Shown here: positions 35,142 through 43,241 of the stretch, in pieces
Layout: every line of letters starts with the position of its first letter
Numbering within the stretch: the first letter of the stretch is position 1
NCBI RefSeq assembly: GCF_003594875.1
Contig: NZ_QZEY01000005.1
Location: 1 to 64,000, forward strand
Direction: 5' to 3'
Source of the DNA: Bailinhaonella thermotolerans
Lineage (GTDB): Bacteria; Actinomycetota; Actinomycetes; Streptosporangiales; Streptosporangiaceae
Length of the DNA: 64,000 nucleotides
Position numbers and translations under genes: made by a program
The notes under the pieces: generated by a model
What the model was told of the DNA's origin: nothing
What the model saw: the letters and a program-made list of their open reading frames with translations, nothing else
Databases searched by the model: none

Positions 35142-35969
35142 TCATTCGGAGGTATACATCGCGTCATGCTGCCGTCGCGGAGAGCACACGGACGCGGACG
35201 GGCACGCGCAGCGAGCCCCGGACTCCTCCAATCGCACGGTCACGGTGTCGGACGGGACGTTGCGGCCCACCACGCGCCCGACTCCTGACGGGGTCTCCAC
35301 CGTCTCGCCGATCTCGGGCATCTCCTTGTGGGCCTTGGTGTAGAGCGGGTGCTCGTACTTCAGGCAGCACATCAGCCGGCCGCACGCCCCCGCGATGCGC
35401 AGCGGGTTGACCGGGAGATCCTGGTCCTTGGCCATGCGCACGGAGACCGGCTCGAACTCCTTGAGGAACGTCGCGCAGCACAGGTCGCGCCCGCACGGCC
35501 CGATGCCGCCCTGGAGCCGGGCCTCGTCGCGCGGGCCGATCTGCCGCAGCTCGACACGGGCGCGCAGGTTGCGGGCCAGATCGCGGACCAGCGCGCGGAA
35601 GTCGACGCGGTGCGGAGCGGAGAAATAGACGGTGAAAACGTTGTCCTGATCCAGATAGTCGACGGCGATGACCTTCATGGGCAGTTCGTGGCGGCGGATC
35701 AGCCGCTTGGACACGCTCCGCGCCTCGGCCCGCCGCCGCCGGTTGCCCTCATCGCGCCCGAGATGCTCCTCGGTCGCGATCCCGGCGCACACGGGCAGCC
35801 CTTCGATGTCCTCCGACACCCATTGCGGGGCCCACACGCACTCCGCCACCTCTGGCCCTGAGTCGGTCGGGACCAGCACCTTGTCCCCGACCTTGGGACT
35901 GTGCTCACCGGGATCGAGGTAATAGAGACGCCCGTAACGGGTGAAGCTGACCGCCATGACCATGCCCAC
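35142..35969 (-). CDS. PSP1-domain regulatory iron-sulfur protein (RicT/YaaT family)
   Basis: A 275-residue cytosolic protein. The PSP1 domain is recognisable from GRLYYLDPGEHSPKVGDKVL through KVIAVDYLDQDNVFTVYFSA. The family's conserved cysteine clusters are GPCGRDLCCATFLKEF and ACGRLMCCLKYEHP. In Bacillus the homologue (RicT/YaaT) works in the Ric complex on RNA processing and development. The actinobacterial role is less clear, but the gene usually sits beside holB and tmk, as here. Three in-frame ATGs (35969, 35963, 35957) are possible. A DnaA-box-like inverted pair lies 43 bp upstream. Confidence 0.92.
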   Translation of the reverse strand: MGMVMAVSFTRYGRLYYLDPGEHSPKVGDKVLVPTDSGPEVAECVWAPQWVSEDIEGLPVCAGIATEEHLGRDEGNRRRRAEARSVSKRLIRRHELPMKVIAVDYLDQDNVFTVYFSAPHRVDFRALVRDLARNLRARVELRQIGPRDEARLQGGIGPCGRDLCCATFLKEFEPVSVRMAKDQDLPVNPLRIAGACGRLMCCLKYEHPLYTKAHKEMPEIGETVETPSGVGRVVGRNVPSDTVTVRLEESGARCACPSASVCSPRRQHDAMYTSE

Positions 35970-36322
35970 ACGCCCACCCTACGTCACGCCTCCACCAAGC
36001 CCCCGCCGCCCATCCACAGCCTGTGGATAACTTCGGGCGAAGTCGAGCCGGGGACGCCGCGGGGTGATCCCCCACAGGTGCGCCGGCGATGCCTCCGATC
36101 ACCACGATCGAGAGTAGACCTCGCGTCCCGCGTCCCCTCCGACGCGGCACTCTCAAGCCCGAACGGCCAGCGACCGATGGGCCGACACGTCCGCAGTCCG
36201 ACACGCCGCCGTCCGGCGCCGGCCCGGCCCCGGTGCAGTCCGACACATCGCCGCCCCGGGGCGATCCGGGAAGGCGCCGCCCGGCGCGGCTCGGCCCGGC
36301 ACGGCGGCCCGGCACGGCCCGG
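35970..36322. other. Intergenic region upstream of ricT
   Basis: About 350 bp between the ricT start and the TetR stop. Apart from the DnaA-box pair at 36012-36030 no feature is supported. Confidence 0.4.
36012..36030. promoter_or_regulatory. Inverted DnaA-box pair
   Basis: ATCCACA (36012-36018), 3 bases, TGTGGAT (36022-36028), extended to a full TGTGGATAA (complement of TTATCCACA) at 36022-36030, 43 bp upstream of the ricT start. DnaA binding is inferred from the consensus only. Confidence 0.5.
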
Positions 36323-36919
36323 TCAGCCGGCGCCGGGCGTCTCACCGCCGCTCAGCACCCGGTTGACCGCGTCACGGACGACGGGGCCAAGCGACCCCGG
36401 GTCGTCGAGGTCGCTCCCGACGACGATTCCGTCACGGATCATCATGAGCAGGACGGCCGTACGGCCCGGTGCGGGGTCTCCGGCACCGGCGCACAGCTCC
36501 TGGAAGAGGCCGCGGTTCCAGTCCCGGTAGGCGGCGATCGTCCGGCGCACCGGATGGGCCGGATCGGGGTACTCGGCCGCGGCGTTGGTGAACGGGCACC
36601 CGCGGAAGCCCGCGGCCGCTCCGTTGGCGGCCAGCGCGTCGAAGATCGCCAGCAGCGCCTCGCGCGGCCCGCCCGAGGCCGCCCGCACCGCTTCGAGGGC
36701 CCCGCGCTGCCGCTCGAACTCCCGCTCCAGGTATGCGCGGACCAGCTCGTCCTTCGCCGGGAAGTGGTGGTAAAAGGTCGCCTTCGCGACGGCGGCCTCG
36801 GCGATGATCCGGTCGATGCCGACCGCGTGGACCCCCTCGGCGTAGAAGAGAGCCGCGGCGGTGTCGAGGATGCGGCGACGGGCCGGGCTTTCGGGACGCT
36901 CCGAGGTCTTCGCGATCAC
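36323..36919 (-). CDS. TetR-family regulator
   Basis: A 198-residue regulator. Helix-turn-helix: RILDTAAALFYAEGVHAVGI followed by DRIIAEAAVAKATFYHHFPA. The C-terminal domain has FRGCPFTNAAAEYPDPAHPV, a feature of TetR proteins in which a Cys may sense reactive compounds. GTG 36919 is chosen as the start because the family N-terminus begins just after it; AAGGG is adjacent rather than spaced, so translation may be leaderless. Two near-identical palindromes lie between it and the divergent SRPBCC gene, its probable operators. Confidence 0.92.
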   Translation of the reverse strand: MIAKTSERPESPARRRILDTAAALFYAEGVHAVGIDRIIAEAAVAKATFYHHFPAKDELVRAYLEREFERQRGALEAVRAASGGPREALLAIFDALAANGAAAGFRGCPFTNAAAEYPDPAHPVRRTIAAYRDWNRGLFQELCAGAGDPAPGRTAVLLMMIRDGIVVGSDLDDPGSLGPVVRDAVNRVLSGGETPGAG

Positions 36920-36933
36920 CCCTTGACGGTACC

Positions 36934-36980
36934 AGACAGATCTGTCTACCGTTGCACACATCGAGCAGACAGACCTGTCT
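36934..36980. promoter_or_regulatory. Double palindromic operator for TetR/SRPBCC pair
   Basis: AGACAGATCTGTCT (36934-36947, perfect 14-bp palindrome) and AGACAGACCTGTCT (36967-36980, one mismatch). They are 33 bp apart centre to centre, about three helical turns, placing both on the same DNA face. They lie 15 and 23 bp from the two divergent starts. Confidence 0.82.
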
Positions 36981-37003
36981 ACTCGCCTCACTTCCCTCGC
37001 AGA

Positions 37004-37441
37004 ATGGACGAGCGAATGGCATCGGTCATCCGAGAGATCGACATCGACGCCTCCCCCGAGACGGTCTGGGAGGCGATCAGCGACTTCGTCGGCGGCCCGC
37101 TGCGCATGGGGCCGGGCGCGTTCACCGACAGCCGCCTGGTCGAGCCCGGCGTCCGGGCCCTCACCTTCCCCGACGGAACCGTGGTCAGGGAACGGCTCAT
37201 CGCCCGCGACGACGAGGCCAGGCGTGTCGTCTGGGGCTGGATCTCCGACGACGTCGTCCACGACAACACCTCGATGCAGGTCTTCGCGGACGGCCCGGGG
37301 CGCAGTCGCCTCGTGTGGATCCACGACACCCTGCCGGACGAGCTGTCCGGCTGGCTCGCCACGGCGATGGACCGCCTCATCCCGCTCCTGCGGCGCTCCC
37401 TCGCGTCCCGGGACGAGGGGACCGTCGCCGGGCCCGCCTGA
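37004..37441 (+). CDS. SRPBCC-family (polyketide cyclase/START-like) protein
   Basis: A 145-residue single-domain protein. ASVIREIDIDASPETVWEAI is the classical SRPBCC opening. It is followed by TFPDGTVVRERLIARDDEAR, RVVWGWISDD and SRLVWIHDTLPDELSGW, and a C-terminal helix (WLATAMDRLIPLLRRSLASR). The fold binds small hydrophobic ligands; the ligand is unknown. It is divergent from and presumably repressed by the TetR gene. ATG 37004 or 37016 may be used; no strong ribosome site is visible at either. Confidence 0.88.
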   Translation: MDERMASVIREIDIDASPETVWEAISDFVGGPLRMGPGAFTDSRLVEPGVRALTFPDGTVVRERLIARDDEARRVVWGWISDDVVHDNTSMQVFADGPGRSRLVWIHDTLPDELSGWLATAMDRLIPLLRRSLASRDEGTVAGPA

Positions 37442-37869
37442 GACCGGTTCGCGGCGCGTGCGCGCTGCCTCGGGTCGCCGCGCCTGCCGTTCTCGTCCGC
37501 GATCCCCGTACGCGGTGCCGTACGACGCGGTGCCGTACGACGCGGTGCCGTACGACGCGGTGCCGTACGACGCGGTGCCGTACGACGCGGTGCCGCACGA
37601 CGCGGTGCCGCACGACGCGGTGCCGCACGACGCGGTGCCGCACGACGCGGTGCCGCACGACGAGGTTCAGAGCGGGTCGTTCGCCAGGGCTGTTCACCAC
37701 GTCCGCGACAGCGTGCCGTTCCAGGTCCCCGCGTGACGCCGTGCTTCCAGGTCCCGCGCGACGCGGTGCCGTTCAGCGGGGTCGCAGGAGCGCGGAGCCG
37801 TACGACCAGTCGCTCACCGCCCCCGGCCAGGCCCTGGAGGGCGCTCTCGGCCAGCCCCTTGAGGACGGG
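37442..37869. other. Intergenic region dominated by a tandem repeat
   Basis: About 430 bp between the SRPBCC gene and the holB stop. Besides the 15-bp array at 37512-37661 it has degenerate GCGGTGCCGTTC units at about 37705-37780. No gene is supported. Confidence 0.5.
37512..37661. repeat. 15-bp tandem repeat, exactly 10 units
   Basis: Five copies of GCGGTGCCGTACGAC followed by five of GCGGTGCCGCACGAC, with no other change. An open frame translating it as repeated AVPYD/AVPHD has no start signal or neighbouring domain, so a coding role is not supported. Confidence 0.93.
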
Positions 37870-39051
37870 TCAGGGGCGGCGGGCGCCGAGGGCGAGGGCC
37901 ATGGCCTCGACGGCGAGCTGCGGGTTCACGTTCGCGGTCAGGCGCTCGCGGCACTCGCTGATCGCGTCGATGCGGCGCAGCGTCTGCTCGGGCGTGGACT
38001 CGCGGGCGAGGGCGTCGAGGTCGCCGCGGCGGTCCTCGTTGGCGAGCTCGACGGGAGCGCCGAGCTGGACCGCGAGCACGTCGCGGTAGAAAGCCATGAG
38101 GTCGAGGAGCGCCAGGTCGAGGGAGTCGCGCTTGATGCGGGTCGCGCGCGACTTCTGGCGGTCCTCCAGCTCCTTCATCGCGCCGGCGCCGCCCCGCACG
38201 AGCCCCTTGCCCAGGCCCTTGCCCGACGAGCCGTCGCCGTAGATCTGGCGCAGCTCGGCGGTCTCCTTCTCGTCCAGTTCGCCGGTCGCGGCGGCGGCCT
38301 CGGCCTCGGCCGCCTTGACCAGGCGTTCGGCGGCCGCGATGCAGGTCGCGGGCCCGGTGAGCGAACGCGGCAGGGAGAGCACGGCGTCGCGCCGCGCGCG
38401 GGCCTCCTCGTCCAGCGCCAGCCGCCGGGCTCGCCCGATATGCCCCTGGGCGGCGCGCGCGGCGAACGCGGCGGTCGCCGGATCGATGCCGTCCCGTCTG
38501 ACCAGCACCTCCGCGACGGCGGCGCTCGACGGCGCGGCGAGCGTCACGACCCGGCACCGGGACCGGATGGTGATCACCATGTCGTCGGGCGACGGCGAGC
38601 ACAACAGCCACACCGTCCGCGGCGGAGGCTCCTCGATGGCCTTGAGCAGCGCGTTCGCCGCCTGTTCGGTGGCCCGGTCGGCGTCCTCGAACAGCACGAT
38701 CCGCCAGCGCCCCTGCGTCGGCGCGCCCGACGCCCTGAGCACCAGCTCGCGCGTCTGCTTCACGCTGTAGGACAGTCCCTCGGGGCGTACGGACTCCACG
38801 TCCGGGTGCGATCCCGCGTCCACCTGGTGACAGGACGCGCAGTGCCCGCACCCGCCGTCGGGACACAGCAACGCCGCCGCGAACGCCCGCGCCGCCATCG
38901 ACCGCCCGGATCCCGGCGGTCCCGTGAACAGCCAGGCGTGCGTCATCCCCATGCCGCGCCCGCCCGCGAGCGCCTGCGCCCCGGCCGCCGCCGCGTCCCG
39001 CAGCACGGAAACGACCCGCTCCTGCCCCACCAGGTCGTCGAACACGCTCAC
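37870..39051 (-). CDS. holB: DNA polymerase III subunit delta'
   Basis: A 393-residue clamp-loader subunit. The N-terminus MSVFDDLVGQERVVSVLRDA is followed by the P-loop FTGPPGSGRSMAARAF, a zinc module CPDGGCGHCASCHQV, and IVLFEDADRATEQAANALLK with AIEEPPPRTVWLLCSPSPDD and TIRSRC, all typical of delta-prime/DnaX-like AAA+ proteins. It loads the sliding clamp in the replisome. GTG 39051 is chosen because it matches the family start. It sits downstream of the tmk fusion on the same strand, the usual actinobacterial order. Two perfect DnaA boxes lie 41-67 bp upstream. Confidence 0.94.
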   Translation of the reverse strand: MSVFDDLVGQERVVSVLRDAAAAGAQALAGGRGMGMTHAWLFTGPPGSGRSMAARAFAAALLCPDGGCGHCASCHQVDAGSHPDVESVRPEGLSYSVKQTRELVLRASGAPTQGRWRIVLFEDADRATEQAANALLKAIEEPPPRTVWLLCSPSPDDMVITIRSRCRVVTLAAPSSAAVAEVLVRRDGIDPATAAFAARAAQGHIGRARRLALDEEARARRDAVLSLPRSLTGPATCIAAAERLVKAAEAEAAAATGELDEKETAELRQIYGDGSSGKGLGKGLVRGGAGAMKELEDRQKSRATRIKRDSLDLALLDLMAFYRDVLAVQLGAPVELANEDRRGDLDALARESTPEQTLRRIDAISECRERLTANVNPQLAVEAMALALGARRP

Positions 39052-39091
39052 GACTCCGAAGCCTAGCCGTCCCCGCGACCCGTCAAGCCCG

Positions 39092-39118
39092 TTATCCACA
39101 GCCTCGCCGTTATCCACA
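39092..39118. promoter_or_regulatory. Two direct DnaA boxes upstream of holB
   Basis: TTATCCACA occurs twice in the same orientation (39092-39100 and 39110-39118), 18 bp apart, upstream of the holB start. The match to the DnaA-box consensus is exact; regulation is inferred. Confidence 0.6.
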
Positions 39119-39199
39119 GAACCGCGTTCGGCTTCCCGCGGGGCTCCGCCCATAAATGAAACTCACGGCCATGGACACCTTCGCTTCCTTCCCCCACGG

Positions 39200-39436
39200 C
39201 CCCATGCCGTACGGCTCGCGCGGCGCTCCGACGCATGTGGCGATGCCGTACGGCGCGCGCCCCGCACCCACGGCCGCGCCGCGCCGGATTCCCCCGCGCG
39301 TGCCCGGCATCCCGCCGTACGGCTCGCGCGGCGCGCCCCCGCACGATTCGCGCGGCGACCCGGCACCTGACGCGATGCCGTACGGCGCGCGCGGCGCTCC
39401 GACGCATGTGGCGATGCCGTACGGCTCGCACGGCGC
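39200..39436. repeat. Dispersed repeats with ATGCCGTACGGCKCGCGC units
   Basis: At least five GCCGTACGGC units. A block of about 40 bp (ATGCCGTACGGCTCGCGCGG plus CGCTCCGACGCATGTGG) appears near 39203 and again near 39375. They fill the gap between the holB promoter and the tmk-fusion stop. Confidence 0.75.
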
Positions 39437-39494
39437 TCTCCCGGGCGCGGCGAGAGGTGCCCGGGCGGCGCTGAGACGCCTCGCCGGGAGCGGA

Positions 39495-41546
39495 TCAGTC
39501 GCGGATGGCGGGCATGGTGTGGGTGATGTCCTCGGCGCCGGGAGCCACCGGGTCAGGGAGGATCTCGCGGACGCGGTCCTGGATCTGCCGGGCGATCACG
39601 TCCATGTCCTGCGTGGCGTCCACGACGAGGTAGCGGTCGGGGTCGGCCGCGGCGATCGCGCGGAACTCCCGGCGCACCCGCTCGTGGAAATCCTGGGGCT
39701 CGGACTCGATCCGGTCCGCCGGGCTGGCGAACCGGCCGCGCCCGACCTCCGGCGGCAGGTCGCACAGCACCGTCAGATCCGGGACCAGCCCGCCGGTCGC
39801 CCAGGCGTTCACCCGGGCCACGTCACGCATCTCCAGGACCCGCCCCGCCCCCTGATACGCGAGGGAGGAGTCGACGTAGCGGTCGGAGACCACCATCGCG
39901 CCCCGCCGCAGCGCCGGCAGGATCACGTTGTCCACGTGCTCGGCGCGGTCCGCGGCGTACAGCAGGGCCTCGGAGCGCGGCGAGAGCCCCTGGTGGGAGC
40001 TGTCCAGCAGGATCGCCCGCAGCCGCATGCCCACCTTCGTGGCGCCCGGCTCGCGCGTGGTGACCACGTCGTAGCCCTGGTCGCGCAGCCAGATCCCGAG
40101 CAGCCGCGACTGGGTGGTCTTGCCCGAGCCGTCCACGCCCTCGAAGACGATGAACAGCCCGCGCGTCTGGTCCTCGGTCTCGGTGACGTACTGCTCGCCG
40201 CGCACGGCCGCGAGCAGGTCCGCGAGCAGCGGCACGCCCCTGCGGTCGTCCATCTGGCGAAACGCGAGGGACCCGACGACCACGGCCACCAGCGCGGCGA
40301 CGAGCAGCACGGCGTTGGTGCCGTCGAAGGTGTAGACGCTCTCGCTGCCGACCTGGAGCTCGTGCTTGCCGACGAGCGCCGCCAGCACCGGCGCGACCGA
40401 GACCACGAGGAGGAGCGTGACCCGCACGAGCGACTGGAGGAACGCGAACGTCCGTCCGCGGATCTCGTCCCTGACCTCCATGCCGAGCATGGTGTAGCCC
40501 GTGATCCACGCGGCCCCGGCGCACAGCCCCAGCGCCACGGTCAGGAAGACCACGATCACCAGGTTGTGGATGAGCGCGACCAGCGCCAGCGCGAGGCCGG
40601 CCGCCACGATCGCCAGCCCGAACATCCGCCGCCGCGACAGCTCCCGCAGCATCCGGGGACCGAAGAACATGCCCAGCGCCATGCCGAGGAAGACCGCGCC
40701 GAACACCACGCCGACCGCCGCCTCGCCTCCTTCCAGCGCCTTGACGTACAGCGTGGCCACGCCGATGACCGCCCCGCCGGCCGCGAACGCCCCGACCATG
40801 CCGATGACCAGCCCGCGCACCAGCGGCGTCGCCCCGACGAACCGCCATCCCTCGAAGATCTGCTTGAGCACCGACGGCGTCGAGACGCGCCCGCCGCCGC
40901 GCGGGATGCCGCGGGTGGTGAAGATGATGACCGAGGAGGCGAGGAACGCCAGGGCGTTGATGTAGAGCGCGAGATACGCCTCGTTCTCGAAGACCGGCAG
41001 CACGTCCGACAGCGGCCCGCTGATCAGCGACAGCACGGCGAACAACGCGCCGGCCACCGGCGCCGAGCCGTACGTCACGAGCAGGCCGAACTGGTTCGCC
41101 TCGGCGAGCTTGTCCCTGGGCACCAGGTTGGGGACCGTGGCCTCCTTCGCCGGCACCCAGAACAGGTTCACGCACTCGACGAGGAACGTCGCGATCAGCA
41201 ACCACTGGAGGCTGCCCACCAGCGGGATCGAGAACACCAGCGCGAACCTCAGCAGGTCCCCGACGACCATGGTCATCCGCCGGTCGAACCGGTCGGCGAC
41301 GGCCCCGGCCACCGGGCCCAGGATGATCGCCGGCAGCATCTTGACCGCGAGCACACCGCCCACGGCCAGGCCCATCGCCGTGTAGCTGCTCCGCGCGGTG
41401 ATGCCGACCGCGAGCGCCTGGAGCGCCAGGAAGTTCAGCCAGTCCCCGAGGCTGCACAGGGACATGGAAACCCACAGCCGCCTGAACGACGGAAAGCTCA
41501 GGACGTGCGGCTGCTTGCGGCGTGTGGCCCGGCCCGATGCGGTCAT
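39495..41546 (-). CDS. tmk: MFS transporter-thymidylate kinase fusion
   Basis: A 683-residue fusion. Residues about 1-440 are a 10-12 helix major-facilitator domain (PSFRRLWVSMSLCSLGDWLN, VAGAVADRFDRRMTMVVGDL). Residues about 468-683 are thymidylate kinase: P-loop FEGVDGSGKTTQSRLLG, TREPGATKVGMRLR, DRAEHVDNVILPALRRG, the DRY motif VSDRYVDSSLAYQG, and a lid region with RFASPADRIE. The kinase makes dTDP for DNA synthesis. An MFS-tmk fusion at this locus is known in actinomycetes. What the membrane part carries is unknown. An AT-richer gap upstream (41547-41720) probably holds the promoter. Confidence 0.93.
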   Translation of the reverse strand: MTASGRATRRKQPHVLSFPSFRRLWVSMSLCSLGDWLNFLALQALAVGITARSSYTAMGLAVGGVLAVKMLPAIILGPVAGAVADRFDRRMTMVVGDLLRFALVFSIPLVGSLQWLLIATFLVECVNLFWVPAKEATVPNLVPRDKLAEANQFGLLVTYGSAPVAGALFAVLSLISGPLSDVLPVFENEAYLALYINALAFLASSVIIFTTRGIPRGGGRVSTPSVLKQIFEGWRFVGATPLVRGLVIGMVGAFAAGGAVIGVATLYVKALEGGEAAVGVVFGAVFLGMALGMFFGPRMLRELSRRRMFGLAIVAAGLALALVALIHNLVIVVFLTVALGLCAGAAWITGYTMLGMEVRDEIRGRTFAFLQSLVRVTLLLVVSVAPVLAALVGKHELQVGSESVYTFDGTNAVLLVAALVAVVVGSLAFRQMDDRRGVPLLADLLAAVRGEQYVTETEDQTRGLFIVFEGVDGSGKTTQSRLLGIWLRDQGYDVVTTREPGATKVGMRLRAILLDSSHQGLSPRSEALLYAADRAEHVDNVILPALRRGAMVVSDRYVDSSLAYQGAGRVLEMRDVARVNAWATGGLVPDLTVLCDLPPEVGRGRFASPADRIESEPQDFHERVRREFRAIAAADPDRYLVVDATQDMDVIARQIQDRVREILPDPVAPGAEDITHTMPAIRD

Positions 41547-41720
41547 GCTGTCAGCGTATCCAGTACATTCGCGGGTTTACGCAGGTCTGAGGCAGGAGAG
41601 GCGGCGTCTGCGGGCGGATCCGAGGGTCCGCTCGTGGCCCAGAGCGTATACGGGAAGACGCCCCTCCGCAGGCAAGGTCGGACTAAAGGGAAAAATCACA
41701 ATTCGGCGGCGCCAGGCTAT

Positions 41721-43064
41721 TTACCGCTTCGACCGCAATTCCACGAGGCTGATGTCCGGCGGGGCCCCCACGCGCACCGGCGGCCCCCAGAAACCCGCCC
41801 CGTTGGTGACGTAGACCTGGGTCCCGTCCACCTCGCCCAGCCCGCTCACCACGGGCTGCTGCACCGGCACCACCAGGTTGAAGGGCACCATCTGGCCGCC
41901 GTGGGTGTGCCCGGAGAGCTGGAGATCCACCCCGTGCCGCGCCGCCTCGCGTGCCTGCACCGGCTGGTGGGCCAGGAGCACGACCGCCCGCTCGGAGTCC
42001 CGGCCGCCCAGCGTCTTGCCGAAGTCCGGCCCCCGCCCGAAACCCGTCCCGGTCACGTCGTCCACGCCCGCCAGATCCAGTACGGCTCCCGCGTGCGCGA
42101 TCTCCACGCGCTCGTTCCGCAGCGGCTTCAGGCCGAGGCGGCGCACCTCCTCCACCCACTCGTCCGCACCGGAGAAGTACTCATGGTTCCCCGTCACGAA
42201 GAACGACCCGTACCTCGACTCCAGGTCGCGCAACGGCCTGGCCGCGGCGCCCAGCTCCCGCACCGAGCCGTCCACCAGGTCGCCGACGACGGCGACGACG
42301 TCGGCCTCCAGCTCGTTGATCTTCCGGACGATCCGCTCGGTGTGGGCCCGCCCGAGCAGCGGCCCGAGGTGGATGTCGCTCACGACCGCGATCCGCAGCC
42401 CCGACATGCGCGGGTCGAGCCGTGCCAGCGTCACGGGCACCCGCTTGATCAGCGGGTCTCCCAGCGCCGTCCGCATCCCGAACCCGACGGTCCCCACGGC
42501 GGCCACCCCCGCGACCGCGGCCACCGTCCGCGTCACGAACATCCGCCGGTCCATCCCGGCCTCGGGGTGGTCCGGCGCGCTCAGGGAGACCCCGGCGCCG
42601 TCCTCGCCCTTCCCCGGCTGCTGAGGGTCGGTGGCCACACCGGCGGGCACCGCCTCGGCACCCGCCGCGTCCCCGGCGACCGCCGAGGCCGTCACCAGGT
42701 CCCGCGCCGCGACCTCGCTCGCCGGCTCCCCCGCCTTCCCCGCAGCGTCCCCGCCGCGGCGCGCCAGCCGTACGGCTATCGCCCGGGGGATCTCCAGGAC
42801 CAGCAGGATCACGAACAGGTAGAACATCATCGCCAGCCAGAGGTACCCCGGCCAGGCGACCCAGCGGGAGGCCTCGGGACCGATCGCCCGCGCGAGGAAC
42901 TGCGTGATCGGGATCAGGGACCCGAGCAGCACCAGCGCCACCGTGGCCACGCGCCGCCCACGACCGGGCCTGAGGGTGTCGCGCACCAGCCGCCGCCACA
43001 GGTAATAGTGCACGCCGAAGGTGACCAGCGCGATCATGACCACGAATCCCACGGCCCGCCCCAT
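41721..43064 (-). CDS. Membrane-anchored metallophosphoesterase (YkuE/calcineurin-like)
   Basis: A 447-residue protein. Three or four N-terminal membrane segments (residues about 1-105) lead into an Ala/Gly/Glu-rich linker, then a further hydrophobic, twin-arginine-like stretch (DRRMFVTRTVAAVAGVAAVG). The catalytic domain has all metallophosphoesterase motifs: VVSDIHLGPLLGR, VVGDLVDGS, TGNHEYF, LAHQP and LSGHTHGGQM. The domain probably lies outside the membrane. The substrate is unknown; relatives act on lipid-like pyrophosphates. It sits between topA and tmk. Confidence 0.92.
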   Translation of the reverse strand: MGRAVGFVVMIALVTFGVHYYLWRRLVRDTLRPGRGRRVATVALVLLGSLIPITQFLARAIGPEASRWVAWPGYLWLAMMFYLFVILLVLEIPRAIAVRLARRGGDAAGKAGEPASEVAARDLVTASAVAGDAAGAEAVPAGVATDPQQPGKGEDGAGVSLSAPDHPEAGMDRRMFVTRTVAAVAGVAAVGTVGFGMRTALGDPLIKRVPVTLARLDPRMSGLRIAVVSDIHLGPLLGRAHTERIVRKINELEADVVAVVGDLVDGSVRELGAAARPLRDLESRYGSFFVTGNHEYFSGADEWVEEVRRLGLKPLRNERVEIAHAGAVLDLAGVDDVTGTGFGRGPDFGKTLGGRDSERAVVLLAHQPVQAREAARHGVDLQLSGHTHGGQMVPFNLVVPVQQPVVSGLGEVDGTQVYVTNGAGFWGPPVRVGAPPDISLVELRSKR

Positions 43065-43241
43065 CTTTCCCTGATGTCCGAGAGGTGCCCGGACATGCTA
43101 CGGCGGCGAGCCGAATGCGCGCGGAACGCTCTCAGCGCGCTCTCAGCCGCCCGCGCGGCCCGGAGACGCCGAAAGGCCCGCCCACGTCGCGCGCACGGCG
43201 GCGGCGACGCGAACGGGCCCCGGCCGAGCCCAGACCGGATC

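Noticed and set aside
37512-37661. CRISPR-like array or AVPYD-repeat protein
   Set aside because: Units are contiguous without spacers and too short for CRISPR. No cas genes, no start codon context and no flanking protein domain.
39092-39118. Chromosomal replication origin
   Set aside because: Only two DnaA boxes, and no dnaA, dnaN or gyrB nearby.
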